A stretch of 64,000 bases of DNA from Thermincola ferriacetica (GTDB lineage Bacteria > Bacillota > Thermincolia > Thermincolales > Thermincolaceae). The translations under genes and the position numbers were made by a program. The notes under the pieces were generated by a model. That model did not search any database, had not been told where the DNA came from, and saw only the letters and a program-made list of their open reading frames with translations. This document shows, piece by piece, positions 10,001-17,753 of this stretch. Position 1 is the first letter of the stretch; every line of letters begins with the position of its first letter. Location of the stretch: contig NZ_LGTE01000012.1 in assembly GCF_001263415.1 (NCBI RefSeq), positions 33,612 through 97,611 on the forward strand. Reading direction: 5' to 3'.

Positions 10001-11181
10001 TCGGAAGTCACCCTGAGCCTTAACTGCTGGTTTACCCCGTCGGATTTTTTATAGAACAGCGCTGTTTTGGCACCGAGAGACGTTAAGGCAGGCTCAGAAG
10101 CATCGGTTACGACAGGCAGCGCTGGATACCAACCTGTACCGTTGTCATATGAATTCCTAAGATAAATTCCTTTGGTATTAGAGGTAGCAGTGACCTCCGA
10201 TTCAAAGGCAGTCAGCCATTCACCGCGGACATTGAAGGTCGTGGCCGGGTTGGCAGTCCTCAACAGGTAGTTATAATAGGTTTTGAAGTTAATTATATTT
10301 CCGTCGGCGTTCGCCACCCGGGCCGAAAAACCGAGCTGACCGTTGGCGGGGGAAACTTTAATTAGTAATTTGTTCAAGCCTGGGACCAGGGTTATCGGAA
10401 CGCGGTCATAAACGTACCCGCTGACATGCTCCTTGGTAAATACATTGACGCCGTTGACCCATGCGCTGATACCCCCCGTATTGCCCAGCCACAGATAAGT
10501 ATTGGTGGTTCCGTAGGATTCAAAATATGTATGGGCATACATAACATTGGCCGGGTCGGTCCCGTAAGCGGAAAGGTCCACGTAATCGCCGCTTGTAAAG
10601 AGCTCCCACTTCTTTCCCGCAGCCAAGGTGCCTTCCCCTTCACTGGGCCGGGCAACAGTTTCTCCTCCCAGGTAGTCCTGGAAAAGCCGGGTATTTGGGT
10701 CGCTATTTACATAAGGGCCATTGACCAGCCATGTTTTGATATAAGGGGCTGACCCCGCGTCAGTAGTAACCGTGTAGGCCGCGGAAATTACAGTGTTGCC
10801 GTTGCCGTCAGCGCTTTTAATCCGGAAATAATACGTCGTAAAAGCCTCCAGCGGACCGATATCATACCAGTATTTTAACCTTAAACCTTTATCCACCACT
10901 GAAGAACCAAAGGCTGTAGTCTTTCCCCATTCCAGGTAAGCGTCGCCGGCTTCGTCCAGCCGCCATTCCACGCGGACTTTGTTATTTGCCAGCACCGTTA
11001 TTTTTACATCGGAAAAAGCGGGGAGGCTTACCGTCTTCCCTGATAAACTTATCGTAAAATTAGGCCAATTATCGACAAAAAACGCCGATAAATTTGTTAT
11101 AATCCTACTAACCTTGTAATATTTAACGTGCGACTTATAGAGATAAAGAATACGAATGGCAATAAAAAAGACCCAAATCAC
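4027..11181 (-). CDS. RHS/YD-repeat polymorphic toxin protein
   Basis: A 2384-residue protein. A fibronectin-III-like segment lies at about residues 55-145, followed by a jelly-roll/PA14-like region (about 150-300) and sialidase-type blades (about 320-640) with SDDGTTW, SRDMVDW and SCDEGNTW motifs. A DUF6531-like segment (QIAGKGLPLNITRSYNSG, about 660-720) precedes some 50 YD repeats (about 760-1890) and the RHS core ending NDPVNKIDPTGES near residue 2085. YD repeats form a shell around the toxic end, which is released by cleavage after the core. The last 300 residues are variable: a Lys-rich linker, then RFDINRPNPHKNPHFHVEEF near the C-terminus, resembling polymorphic-toxin nuclease-type domains (tentative). 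The GTG at 11181 has no ribosome binding site, no signal peptide is evident, and a TAG lies two codons upstream, so the 5' end may be truncated. Confidence 0.85.
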   Translation of the reverse strand: MIWVFFIAIRILYLYKSHVKYYKVSRIITNLSAFFVDNWPNFTISLSGKTVSLPAFSDVKITVLANNKVRVEWRLDEAGDAYLEWGKTTAFGSSVVDKGLRLKYWYDIGPLEAFTTYYFRIKSADGNGNTVISAAYTVTTDAGSAPYIKTWLVNGPYVNSDPNTRLFQDYLGGETVARPSEGEGTLAAGKKWELFTSGDYVDLSAYGTDPANVMYAHTYFESYGTTNTYLWLGNTGGISAWVNGVNVFTKEHVSGYVYDRVPITLVPGLNKLLIKVSPANGQLGFSARVANADGNIINFKTYYNYLLRTANPATTFNVRGEWLTAFESEVTATSNTKGIYLRNSYDNGTGWYPALPVVTDASEPALTSLGAKTALFYKKSDGVNQQLRLRVTSDDGTTWGNEITITNKEASVYHLEALTVENTAYIFYSYEDGTLYYRTSRDMVDWSPEILVGQRIGIKKDSTRPYFAVTKLWSGKWALVWLDVSHRTDQLPGVANNTDFPVMTFATSIDLQNWTSSKELNEPYYERLPEEMFLAEDLSGNLALVFTLFKYPWDKYIYYKVSCDEGNTWTDKRVISVPDTGVADGWQNGYEAYNPYLTYDRNGNTVAFYDYTPQYDKNRTRVTYSYFPRVYNGPIGPENAFGLDNYSGEEGFGVNPAIGNYNYQHEDLQIAGKGLPLNITRSYNSGAAKSDGPFGYGWTHNYNLSLSVGVNGIVNVSTEDGRVDTFVLGPDNSYIPFPGVFDKLIKNSDGTWTLKRTNRTTLYFNTGGILTKITDKNGNALTFTYDANKRLTRVSDATGRFLTIVYDANGHIISIVDPINRRHQYGYADGNLTTYTDPAGGVVLYAYDNEHRITQVTNARGNIAIKTAYDADGKVSSQQDAKGNTTTFTYDPAGRRTTITEGQKTTVQEFDGYYRLIKETDALGYTTAYTYDGPGNRISITNANGHKTTYGYDLNGNLTKTVDPLGGVTVNRYNTDSDLVARIDPNGNTTTFEYDEKGNLLKTKLPNGKFTTYTYYPDGQPWTFTDANGNTYTYTYDDNGYLTSEINALGQATSYTYDTVGRRLTKTDALGNTTQYTYDVLDNLLTITDPLGRVTSYEYDANGNKVKETNALNKATTYGYDELEQLVTVTDTLNNVTSFEYDSDGNQIKVTDALGHTTTNTYDAAGRLISTTDANGHATTYTYDGNDNRLTMTDALGNTTRYAYDALDRLVSVTDPLGRTTTYEYDANGNKVKETDALGNITLFAYDAMNNLITVTDAAYRTTRYEYDGNNNKVKVIDAKGQVTLYEYDQANRLVKEINPLNQVTLYEYDAVGRLVKTILPGNIITTNTFDAVGNLIAYTDGRGNTTSYEYNALNKVSKVTDAVYNVQFTAYDDLGRVKTETDRRGNTTTYEYDKLGRRVKIIYPDLSTKTFTYDAVGNKLTETDGEGHTTTYTYDALNRVSTVTDAVYGTTTYNYDAAGNLIGETDALGRTVTNKYDGLNRLIEQTLPGNITITQIYDQVGNLKQVTDPNGNVTTYDYDELNRLVKVTDALGNVTRSEYDALGNRIKLIDAKGKITSYGYNERNLLVSVTDPLNHTTTYDYDANGNMTKVTDAKGHSTLYEFDPLNRLTKVTDPLNRAKTITYDANGNKVSETDAKGQTVQYAYDSMDRLISVTAPDGKTVSYSYDKAGNRTQMVDATGTTDYTYDALNRPVKISYSRNGLDVNYSYDLAGNRTLLTVTRGATVVYSVYYQYNERDQLTQLTDKNGKTFTFGYDNAGNITEVGYPNGTKAQFTYDAANRVVNINNIRTAGGNIRSYAYTYDPNGRRTQMVVDGTDTTTYDYDDTGQLVHVVDKRGSFDFIYDEVGNRIRMVVDSVYATDYTFDVASQLLTAGPNSYTYDANGNRLSKTTVNGTVYYAYDYRNLLTGITTPDGSVTYTYDGDGRKVSRESTLSGASYFLFDGDTAILEGTTPDLTNPTAYLEGLNGLLAKVTPENVLAYYYYDAQGNLGAMADDAGNLSDTYGYDAWGAIAEHTGPGNEKLAYVGKYGVTMEPDDGLLMMGLRFYDPELGIFLQKDPFPGYIEDPAMLHPYMYTRNDPVNKIDPTGESWLSDGLGWLNRKVVQPAARWTNENVIKPTARVVEKHIIQPVKKHVVEPAKKAINDYVIEPLKNTFKKSRGTASGKSKNKKKYDKKKTQAKKPGLKEEAIKTAKEIKKIPGTIAKEFSAIPGTVSGGIKGGFKAFDEAVVKERGGASAIGIFNEPLDWAVTFSDWKRGDFRATDLAGLLPFVSHGMVRGGIKIVDEGADLVKDALKASDAAKGTGKINKAKNLIKEYLGNGIKAERNEAGDLILQSEDELKKVRFDINRPNPHKNPHFHVEEFKKVKNKKVQTLKSGPQYPIDVPNE
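5500..8880 (-). repeat. Tandem YD-repeat coding DNA
   Basis: About fifty degenerate units of roughly 60-66 nt encode variants of the pattern T-x-Y-x-Y-D-x2-G-x-L-x3-T-D. Neighbouring units share long identical stretches, notably those reading GNTT.YEYDANGNKVKETDAL, which makes the gene prone to internal recombination and assembly error. Confidence 0.8.
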
Positions 11182-11248
11182 CAGCTAAGTCCACTGCAAC
11201 CGTGGCAACTGCATAACCACGGACGGTGATTAGTTGAGTCGGTGATTT
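11175..11248 (-). promoter_or_regulatory. Candidate structured leader covering the annotated RHS start
   Basis: An 8-bp perfect outer stem (AAATCACC at 11241-11248 on the minus strand with GGTGATTT at 11175-11182) encloses a 6-bp stem CCGTGG/CCACGG (11217-11222 with 11200-11205). The GTG used as start lies inside the 3' strand of the outer stem. The sequence does not match the c-di-GMP, T-box or other riboswitch consensus motifs known to me. Confidence 0.35.
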
Positions 11249-11303
11249 AGGCCTAAACTTTATCCTATTATTCTCAACCCTTTTTCTCTAATGGTAACAG
11301 CAT

Positions 11304-12296
11304 CTATTGAACAATGGCAATTGCTTGACCGCATTTGGCACACTTGCCACCGGTCAGATTGGTTACTTCGGTGTAATAACCGGACCGTTGAATCAGCAGC
11401 TCTCCGCATTTGGGGCAGTAGGTATTACGGGCTTTTTCGTCCTGTACGTTGCCCAGGTAGACATAGTTCAGTTTCCGCATGGCTACCTCCCAAGCCCGCT
11501 CCATCGTCTCCAGCGGCGTAGGCGGCAGGTCCATTTTATAATTGGGGAAATACCGGGACAGGTGCAGCGGAATATCGGGGTTCAGGCCGGCCAGCCAGTC
11601 GGCCAGTTCCCCTATTTCTTCCTCGCTGTCGTTTAACCCCGTCACTAAGAGGGTAGTTATTTCCACATGGCATTTGGCAAAAACCTTTTCCACCGTCGAT
11701 TTGATGGGATGCAGTTCACCGGCACAGGTAGTATTGTAATACTCATCCCGAAAAGCTTTGACGTCAATATTCATGGCATCAATATAAGGCAGCAGGACCT
11801 CCATGGGCTCCGGGTTAATAAAACCGTTGGTCACCAGGACATTTTTCAGGCCCTTTGCGTGGGCCAGTCTGGCTGTATCCAGAACAAATTCATACCACAT
11901 CAAAGGCTCAGAATAGGTATAGGCTATCCCGATGTTTCCGTTGGTTTTTTCCCTGGCGGCTGCTTCCACTAACAGCTCCGGCGAAACCTCCACCGTCTCG
12001 GGGTCCCCGTGGGCAATGGTCCAGTTTTGGCAGAAGCCGCAGCGCAAGTTACACCCCACCGTGCCCACAGAAAAAATATTGTGCCCCGGATAAAAATGAT
12101 ACAAAGGCTTTTTTTCAATGGGGTCTATACCATAGGATGAACACCGTCCGTAATTTAAGGTAAAAAGCTGCCCTTCCCGGTTTGCCCTGACCCGGCAGAA
12201 GCCCCTCCGACCCTCCGCAATTACACACAACTGAGGACACAACCTGCACTGTACTTTATTATTTTCTGCTTTTTCCCAATACAAAGCAGGGTGCAT
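11304..12296 (-). CDS. amrS: AmmeMemoRadiSam system radical SAM enzyme
   Basis: A 330-residue radical SAM protein. The CxxxCxxC cluster motif is C82-NLR-C86-GF-C89, preceded by a Cys-rich N-terminus (C17, C20, C24, C34) and followed by two C-terminal CxxC pairs (CPKCGE, CAKCGQ) typical of the AmrS branch. The family is defined by co-occurrence with AMMECR1 and Memo proteins; its reaction is not established. The ATG at 12296 follows AAAGGTGG with 8 nt; an in-frame GTG at 12308 is less likely. It lies 17 nt after the fused amrA/amrB gene, so the two form an operon. Confidence 0.9.
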   Translation of the reverse strand: MHPALYWEKAENNKVQCRLCPQLCVIAEGRRGFCRVRANREGQLFTLNYGRCSSYGIDPIEKKPLYHFYPGHNIFSVGTVGCNLRCGFCQNWTIAHGDPETVEVSPELLVEAAAREKTNGNIGIAYTYSEPLMWYEFVLDTARLAHAKGLKNVLVTNGFINPEPMEVLLPYIDAMNIDVKAFRDEYYNTTCAGELHPIKSTVEKVFAKCHVEITTLLVTGLNDSEEEIGELADWLAGLNPDIPLHLSRYFPNYKMDLPPTPLETMERAWEVAMRKLNYVYLGNVQDEKARNTYCPKCGELLIQRSGYYTEVTNLTGGKCAKCGQAIAIVQ

Positions 12297-12313
12297 TTTG
12301 CCAACCACCTTTG

Positions 12314-13720
12314 TTAGTAATACCTCACCACTTCAAACCGTTCCAACTCCACCGGTTCATCGGGCCCGATACCCGCCTTCTGCCGGGCTATGGCCACCTG
12401 CTCTTCCACTGTATCTATCCCCTCAAGGTTGGGCAACAAAAGACCAGTTCTATGCCCTTTGCGGACAATTACCCCGTAACGATAGGGGTCCAACTGGGAC
12501 ATATCGTCTACAGGTTCCGGTTCCTTTAACACATCTACCGAGTAGACCAGCTCATCGAGCTCTTCTTCCCGGACAGGGGCAAACCTGGGGTCCCTGGTGC
12601 CGGCACTGATGGCATTGTTAATAATCTCCTGCGCCAAGTTCTTCGTAGTCGGCAGAATTGTGCCTATGCAGCCCCGCAACTGCCCGTGTTTTTTAATGGA
12701 GACAAAAACACCGGCCCTCTTTCGCATATCCCCAGGCAGCGGATCCGGAACCCCGGGAATCTTCCCTTCCCTTACATAGTGCTCCAAGGTTTCCCGGGCT
12801 AATCTAACATAGGCGCTCTCGTTAGCCCGGCGGTCATTGATCATTTTTTCCCGTTCAGCAACCATTTGCGGCAGCATTTTTCTCTTTTCCGACGCCTCTT
12901 CCGGCACTAAGACAGCTACCATATACCCCACCCCAAAGGGGCCCTCATATGACAGTACTTCTGAATGAATTTCATAGCCGTCCAGACTTCCCAGCATCGT
13001 GATAATGGACCGCCAACCACACTCGCCGCCTTTTTCAGCCAGATTGGGGTCTAAACTGACTAAACCCGGCACATCGAAATCCTTGATAGCTTGTACAATT
13101 TTTTCATCCAGTATTTTCCCCTCCGGTGCATAGCCCGCCGGCGCGTCAGGTGTTAACCTGTGGGATAAATCACCGCTGGCTATCACGGCAACCTTCCGGT
13201 CAGATTTAACGGCAGCCTTCTGCAGCGCTATACCGAATTTATACAGTTCAACTGGTGGCAACATGGACATGGAGACCATGACCATCGGCAGGCGGATACC
13301 TGCCCTGTCCACAAAATACATAGGAACAACTACTCCATGGTCAAGTTCCACACTGACACGGTAATTCCCGGCCAGCTCCCGGTCCATAATTATGGCTGTT
13401 ATGCCACCGGCCTCAGCTTCAGAAACAACAAGTCCCGCAAATTCCAGGTCATTTACATATTCCAGGGATACCTCCGGCGCCCCGAATCGGCTTAAACTCC
13501 CTTTCAGCACAGAAGCGCCGTTAATGGCCACACCATCGGAAAAAACCGCCCCATGGGGCGAAATGATCACTACAAGGTCGGGCCCGGTATCTGCCAATGT
13601 TTTGGCAAATTGCCCCATGGCCGCCAGGGTAGAACTGACCTTTTCTTCTTCACCTCTGCCTACTTCAGGAACCATAATAGGCGGATGCGGAACTATGCCG
13701 CCGAATACAATTTTACCCAT
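12314..13720 (-). CDS. Fused Memo (AmrB) and AMMECR1 (AmrA) protein
   Basis: A 468-residue fusion. Residues 1 to about 275 are a Memo-like/LigB-type fold ([21 protein letters not shown], then IISPHG and the [13 protein letters not shown] motif). Residues about 290 to 468 are an AMMECR1 domain ([35 protein letters not shown]). The AMMECR1 signature LRGCIG is intact. The ATG at 13720 has GGAGGGCTGAGG before it. Together with the downstream radical SAM gene it makes a compact two-gene AmmeMemoRadiSam system; biochemical function is unknown, though a protein or nucleic-acid modification role has been proposed for the family. Confidence 0.9.
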   Translation of the reverse strand: MGKIVFGGIVPHPPIMVPEVGRGEEEKVSSTLAAMGQFAKTLADTGPDLVVIISPHGAVFSDGVAINGASVLKGSLSRFGAPEVSLEYVNDLEFAGLVVSEAEAGGITAIIMDRELAGNYRVSVELDHGVVVPMYFVDRAGIRLPMVMVSMSMLPPVELYKFGIALQKAAVKSDRKVAVIASGDLSHRLTPDAPAGYAPEGKILDEKIVQAIKDFDVPGLVSLDPNLAEKGGECGWRSIITMLGSLDGYEIHSEVLSYEGPFGVGYMVAVLVPEEASEKRKMLPQMVAEREKMINDRRANESAYVRLARETLEHYVREGKIPGVPDPLPGDMRKRAGVFVSIKKHGQLRGCIGTILPTTKNLAQEIINNAISAGTRDPRFAPVREEELDELVYSVDVLKEPEPVDDMSQLDPYRYGVIVRKGHRTGLLLPNLEGIDTVEEQVAIARQKAGIGPDEPVELERFEVVRYY

Positions 13721-13775
13721 CCTCAGCCCTCCTCCGGTTGCCGGAACTTATTTACACATTCATTTCTACGTATGA

Positions 13776-14528
13776 CTATTTTTTCCTGCCCATGTTATCT
13801 GCCTCAGCAAAGTATTTGGCTATACCTGAAAAAATAGCCACTGCCATTTTGTCCTGGTAATCGGCTTGCCTTAAAAGCTGCTCTTCCCGCGGGTTGGATA
13901 AAAAACCTAATTCTACGGTAACGGCCGGCATGGCGGTCTGCCTCGTCGTGTAAAAGTTTTCGGCTAAAGGCTGCCGGTCAGTGTTTTTTAATGATTTGAT
14001 AATTTCGGCCTGGACGCATTCCGCCAACAGCTTCGCTTTTGCCGACCCGTGCTGATAAAAGGTCTGGGCCCCCGTCCACCGTGCCGACGGAAAACTGTTT
14101 AAATGAAGGCTGACATATATATCAGCCTTATTTTTATTAGCTATGGCCACCCGATTAGCGAGGTCTCTTCGTTTCTTCTCATAAGCCGAACCCGCGGCCT
14201 TGCCGCTTAAATCGCTATCGCTTTCTCTGGTCAGTATTACAATGGCCCCCGCGTCGCTTAAGAGCCTTTTTAATTTGTGAGCAACCTCCAAAACCACATC
14301 TTTTTCCAGAGTACCTGCTTTACCTACCGCTCCCGGATCCATTCCGCCATGGCCAGGATCAATCACAATCACCCGGTTGGCCACTTTCCAGGAAACAGCA
14401 GATGCAACCGTATTTTCGTAAGCGGCCACCCGACAGACAATACTGACCGTGATGATGGCTATGGCCAGTATGGCCAGGAGCAGGTCTCTCTTTTGAATTT
14501 TCGCCGACCAGAAATAAACCCTTTTCAT
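13776..14528 (-). CDS. cwlD: N-acetylmuramoyl-L-alanine amidase, CwlD type
   Basis: A 250-residue Amidase_3 protein. A hydrophobic anchor at about residues 15-34 puts the domain outside the membrane. Zinc ligands of the family are H60 (DPGHGGMDPGA), E75 (LEKDVV) and H142 (VSLHLNSF), with catalytic E206 (VTVELGFLSN). CwlD makes muramic delta-lactam in the spore cortex by removing peptide side chains, so it points to a spore-forming lineage. GGGAGGG stands 6 nt before the ATG. It is separated from amrA/B by 55 nt. Assignment to CwlD rather than another Amidase_3 enzyme rests on size, the single anchor and the lack of wall-binding repeats. Confidence 0.85.
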   Translation of the reverse strand: MKRVYFWSAKIQKRDLLLAILAIAIITVSIVCRVAAYENTVASAVSWKVANRVIVIDPGHGGMDPGAVGKAGTLEKDVVLEVAHKLKRLLSDAGAIVILTRESDSDLSGKAAGSAYEKKRRDLANRVAIANKNKADIYVSLHLNSFPSARWTGAQTFYQHGSAKAKLLAECVQAEIIKSLKNTDRQPLAENFYTTRQTAMPAVTVELGFLSNPREEQLLRQADYQDKMAVAIFSGIAKYFAEADNMGRKK

Positions 14529-14737
14529 AGGCGCCCTCCCATATGCTTATCCCTTTTAACAATATGCAGAACGGGAGGGAATTATGTAAGGAAAAGAATT
14601 TATTCGTCACTGTATTCCACCGGCCGTGTAACGGAAAACAACCGTTGCTCGAAGCTGTGGGCGGAAACAGTTTACCACAAAGAGTTAATTACTTGAAAAA
14701 TTCTGTTACCTCAGTAATACCTGTGGTTTAAAAACTC

Positions 14738-14766
14738 ACCACAGAGGACTCAGAGAGCACAGAGGA
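14738..14766. repeat. CACAGAG-rich repeat beside the gene remnant
   Basis: CACCACAGAGGACTC...CACAGAGG at 14738-14766 has an inverted partial counterpart (CTCTGTGTTCTC) at 15255-15266. The pair brackets the decayed gene at 14902-15189. The rest of 14529-14900 and 15190-15470 is AT-rich with nothing else recognised. Confidence 0.35.
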
Positions 14767-14901
14767 AGCTGGTCGAGAAAATTTATTAAGAGCTGATTGA
14801 AACTTCATTACTGGACAACTCATAAACCTTACTTTGATAATTAATTCTCTGTACTTCTACTTCGTAAAAGTTTGCAAAAAAAACTAAATTTTAGGCTGTC
14901 A

Positions 14902-15189
14902 TTAAAAACTGAGGGAAGTCTTTGCATGTTCAACCAAATCTGGATAGATTGACATATCGGTCTCCATAATTTTTTTAGCAATCTCCTCTTTTGAGACTTT
15001 TGGACTATTTAAGTAGATATACGGACGGTTTGCTTCACCGAAATCCTTTAGTAAAACCTACTCCTGACTCAAAAGATAATAACGTTTTTCTTTCTTATGC
15101 ATAAAACAGAAATGTCCCTTAAAAATCATTCTGTCAAATGTGCTTAAAGAACCTTTGATTTTTTCTTTGAATTTGTTTATCATGCTCAT
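14902..15189 (-). pseudogene. Decayed and truncated gene, family not named
   Basis: Read from an ATG at 15189 the frame gives a basic N-terminus with STFDRMIFKGH, meets an in-frame TAG after LLSQE, and continues in the same frame as VLLKDFGEANRPYIYLNSPK to a stop at 14902. The combination '..L.TFDR..F.G.' followed by 'GVLLKDF' resembles the start of a widespread, uncharacterised protein family that often accompanies mobile DNA (from memory, not searched). The frame stays open around the stop codon, so a point nonsense change plus loss of the 3' part is the simplest reading. Readthrough or selenocysteine use is not supported, as the codon is TAG. Confidence 0.6.
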
Positions 15190-15475
15190 TGTAGTCGTTT
15201 CCTTTTTTTATTTTGATTTGTTGATTTTTTATGTTGTTTCTTGGTTTTATGTTTTTCTCTGTGTTCTCAGACCGTTAAGTAGTGCCTGAGAGTACCTCTC
15301 TTTTTTATCTTTGCGTCATTTTTTCAGTTTTATCATGGGTTTCTGGTCTCTTAAATTTTGATTGCAGCTTGGCTGCGCTGTGGACTCCGTGGTTCATATA
15401 GCCATCTGGTTTGGGTACCCTGCCTTCTTGTCAAGGTTTAATCGTGCCAATTTGAAACTTTGTCTAAAAATCTGA

Positions 15476-15499
15476 AGGGCTTCCTTTACCGGAAGCCCT
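15476..15499 (-). terminator. Terminator of the cytochrome gene
   Basis: AGGGCTTCC and GGAAGCCCT form a perfect 9-bp stem with a 6-nt loop, 12 nt after the cytochrome stop, followed on the minus strand by TCAGATTTTT. Confidence 0.8.
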
Positions 15500-15511
15500 C
15501 TTAATATTACC

Positions 15512-16603
15512 TTATTTTTTCTGTGCCTGCTCTGCAGCCGGCTTGGGATCCTGGAACCAGTGGCAGGTGTTACAATAAGTACCTGTAACATTCGGCCTGG
15601 GCTGGTTCTTATCATGGCAGGCGAAGCAGTTCTGCAGGCCCTTGTCTTTAGCCATCTGCGGGTGTTTGGACATCCAAGCACCGTCATGGTTGGCCGGACG
15701 CTTCAGGTGACAACCGTAGCAGTAGCTGTTAGCCCGTGCAAAATCAGCAATCAAGTCTCCGGTGGACGGAGTGGCAAACTTCTGACTTTCTTTATCATAG
15801 TGACATTTAGCACAGTTATTTACGTCTTTCCGTCCTTCCCTACCGTGAATAACCTTCCACTCTGGATTTTCGTGGGAAGGCAGGCTCTTCCTATCAGGGT
15901 AGTAGTGGCAAGCAGCACACTTAGTGGTAACTTTACGCTGTTCGTGACAATTAATACATACGAACATGTTCGGACGGCGCATTACCTGAGGAGCTGCTTG
16001 TTTAGCCAACTGCGGAGACCATTTGGAATAATCGGAATATTCAGGTCTCGTAGTAACCTTACGCTCGGCGATATTGCCATGGGTTACAAACCTATGGCAA
16101 GATAGACAAGGTACCTTGGCAGCCTCGTGCTTTTCGTGCGGAGCAATCAGGTCAGGCAGCAGAGTGGCCAGCCTGTTTTGCATGGCATGACAGCTTCTGC
16201 AGGCATCATCTGATACAGGATTATTGCGAATAGCGATGGGTTTCTGGAAAGAGCCGCTGTCATGGGCGCTCTTGTTTTGCTGGGGATCATACCCTTTATG
16301 GCAGGTAAGACATGGAACATTGGCGTGTACGGAAGTCTGCCAGGTAGCAATTTCGGGCCACATTTCGTGACATTCGGTACACTGAGTCTGAGCTATTTCC
16401 GTATCACTTACCTTGGTAGGGGTTGCACCGCCTGCCTGGGTATCCTGCTTTTGCGTCGCGTCACCGGAGGTCTCCTTCTCGGGAGCAGTGGCTGGAGCCG
16501 TAGATGTTTGTTGTGAGCAACCTACAACCAGCAAGGCCAACAACACCAGCGCAGTTAATAACATAACCTTTTTCAAGGAAAATTTATGTAGCCTTTTTAA
16601 CAC
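15512..16603 (-). CDS. Decaheme c-type cytochrome lipoprotein
   Basis: A 363-residue protein with ten CxxCH haem-binding motifs (CTECH, CLTCH, CRSCH, CLSCH, CINCH, CAACH, CAKCH, CYGCH, CFACH, CNTCH). The N-terminus is a lipoprotein signal: basic LKRLHKFSLKK, a hydrophobic run, then LVVGC with the lipid Cys at 29. A Thr/Ala/Gln-rich spacer (about 30-75) precedes the haem domain. It should sit on the outer face of the membrane and pass electrons, as multihaem cytochromes do in metal-reducing or CO-oxidising Clostridia. GTG at 16603 is chosen because AGGAGGGG lies 8 nt before it; an in-frame ATG at 16636 has no such site. It stands as a single-gene unit. Electron donor and acceptor are unknown. 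Confidence 0.9.
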   Translation of the reverse strand: MLKRLHKFSLKKVMLLTALVLLALLVVGCSQQTSTAPATAPEKETSGDATQKQDTQAGGATPTKVSDTEIAQTQCTECHEMWPEIATWQTSVHANVPCLTCHKGYDPQQNKSAHDSGSFQKPIAIRNNPVSDDACRSCHAMQNRLATLLPDLIAPHEKHEAAKVPCLSCHRFVTHGNIAERKVTTRPEYSDYSKWSPQLAKQAAPQVMRRPNMFVCINCHEQRKVTTKCAACHYYPDRKSLPSHENPEWKVIHGREGRKDVNNCAKCHYDKESQKFATPSTGDLIADFARANSYCYGCHLKRPANHDGAWMSKHPQMAKDKGLQNCFACHDKNQPRPNVTGTYCNTCHWFQDPKPAAEQAQKK

Positions 16604-16751
16604 TCTCTTTTCCCCTCCTTTCCCTAAATTTTTCAAAAGTCCTAATCTAATCTATTCTATTAAAACCGTTATATTCCTCTTTAAATTGCTTAGTTTAATT
16701 AAGTTTTTTTGCGAAAAAAGCTGATTTTTGCTCAATCTTTGACAAAAAGAA

Positions 16752-16777
16752 ATAAGGAAGGCAATATCCTTCCTTAT
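16752..16777 (-). terminator. Terminator after rpsI
   Basis: ATAAGGAAGG and CCTTCCTTAT (10 bp, 6-nt loop) followed by TTCTTTTTG on the minus strand, just past the rpsI stop. It closes the ribosomal gene array. Confidence 0.85.
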
Positions 16778-16788
16778 AACTACCAAAA

Positions 16789-17181
16789 TTACCGTTTTGA
16801 GTATTGTGGGGCCCGGCGGGCTTTTTTCAAACCGTACTTCTTTCTTTCCTTCATTCTGGGGTCTCTGGTCAGGAAACCGGCTTTTTTTAACGCCGGACGC
16901 AGGTTAGGATCGGCCTTGATCAATGCCCTGGCTATGCCCAGCCTTACAGCGCCTGCCTGTCCTGACGTACCGCCTCCGCGCACACTAGCCAGAACATTAT
17001 ACTGGCCTAATGTATTAGTCAGATTCAAGGGCTGCTTTATTATCATTTCCAAGGTTTTCTTACCAAAGTATTCATCTAAACTTCTATTGTTAACGGTGAC
17101 ATTTCCGTCACCGGGTACTAACCGTACACGGGCTACTGCGTTTTTTCTCCGTCCGGTACCATAGTATTGGACCTGAGCCAT
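16789..17181 (-). CDS. rpsI: 30S ribosomal protein S9
   Basis: A 130-residue S9 of normal length, from [20 protein letters not shown] to the conserved C-terminal [14 protein letters not shown], whose tail reaches the P-site tRNA in the ribosome. The start ATG at 17181 follows a GGAGGGG-type site. It is 23 nt downstream of rplM and ends at a strong terminator, so rplM-rpsI is a two-gene operon as in most bacteria. Confidence 0.97.
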   Translation of the reverse strand: MAQVQYYGTGRRKNAVARVRLVPGDGNVTVNNRSLDEYFGKKTLEMIIKQPLNLTNTLGQYNVLASVRGGGTSGQAGAVRLGIARALIKADPNLRPALKKAGFLTRDPRMKERKKYGLKKARRAPQYSKR

Positions 17182-17204
17182 GAATTATCCCCTCCTTCCT
17201 TTCT

Positions 17205-17639
17205 TTATTCCCCGATTTGCCATACTTCCGGCTTTTGAGCCTGATGTGGGTGTTCAGAACCACGGTATACCCTCAGCTTCTTGAGCATTGCCCTGCCCAA
17301 ACGGTTGTGAGGAAGCATACCTTTAACGGCTTTTTCCACTGCTCTTTCGGGTTTTGTTCTTAAAAGAGTTTCATAATTCATAGTCTTCAGCCCACCTGGG
17401 TATCCGGTATGGCGAACATAAAGTTTTTGGCTTCTTTTCTTACCGGTTAATTCAACCTTTTCTGCATTGATTACTATTACATGATCTCCAGTATCAACAT
17501 GTGGGGTGAAAATCGGTTTATGTTTGCCTCTGAGGAGCCTGGCCACTTCGGAAGCCAATCTGCCCAGCGGCTTACCGGCAGCATCGATAACATACCATTT
17601 TCTTTGTATGTCCTCGGCTTTAGCCATGTAAGTATTCAT
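17205..17639 (-). CDS. rplM: 50S ribosomal protein L13
   Basis: A 144-residue L13 with the conserved [20 protein letters not shown] and [16 protein letters not shown] segments. ATG at 17639 ([15 protein letters not shown]) is chosen because AAGGAGGG precedes it; a frame extension of seven codons upstream has no such site. First gene of the rplM-rpsI operon with its own promoter and leader hairpin. Confidence 0.97.
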   Translation of the reverse strand: MNTYMAKAEDIQRKWYVIDAAGKPLGRLASEVARLLRGKHKPIFTPHVDTGDHVIVINAEKVELTGKKRSQKLYVRHTGYPGGLKTMNYETLLRTKPERAVEKAVKGMLPHNRLGRAMLKKLRVYRGSEHPHQAQKPEVWQIGE

Positions 17640-17680
17640 CCTATTCCCTCCTTGCTGCAAACAGTTATAAACTTTTTATG

Positions 17681-17708
17681 TGTGTTACTATCTACCACTA
17701 GTAACACA
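17681..17708 (-). promoter_or_regulatory. L13-type leader hairpin
   Basis: TGTGTTACT and AGTAACACA form a 9-bp stem with a 10-nt loop in the 5' leader of rplM, between promoter and ribosome binding site. The place and form fit the L13 leader motif of Firmicutes, an autoregulatory element; I have not matched it to the covariance model. Confidence 0.55.
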
Positions 17709-17753
17709 GAGATCCGGGGCTGTGGACCTTATATGTGCAAAAATCACAAGAAT

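Noticed and set aside
11175..11248. A c-di-GMP or other known riboswitch before the RHS gene
   Set aside because: The fold is suggestive, but none of the conserved riboswitch cores I know is present; kept only as an unnamed structured leader.
14910..15189. Stop-codon readthrough or recoding in the remnant gene
   Set aside because: The codon is TAG, there is no surrounding recoding signal, and the frame is truncated soon after, so decay is the simpler reading.
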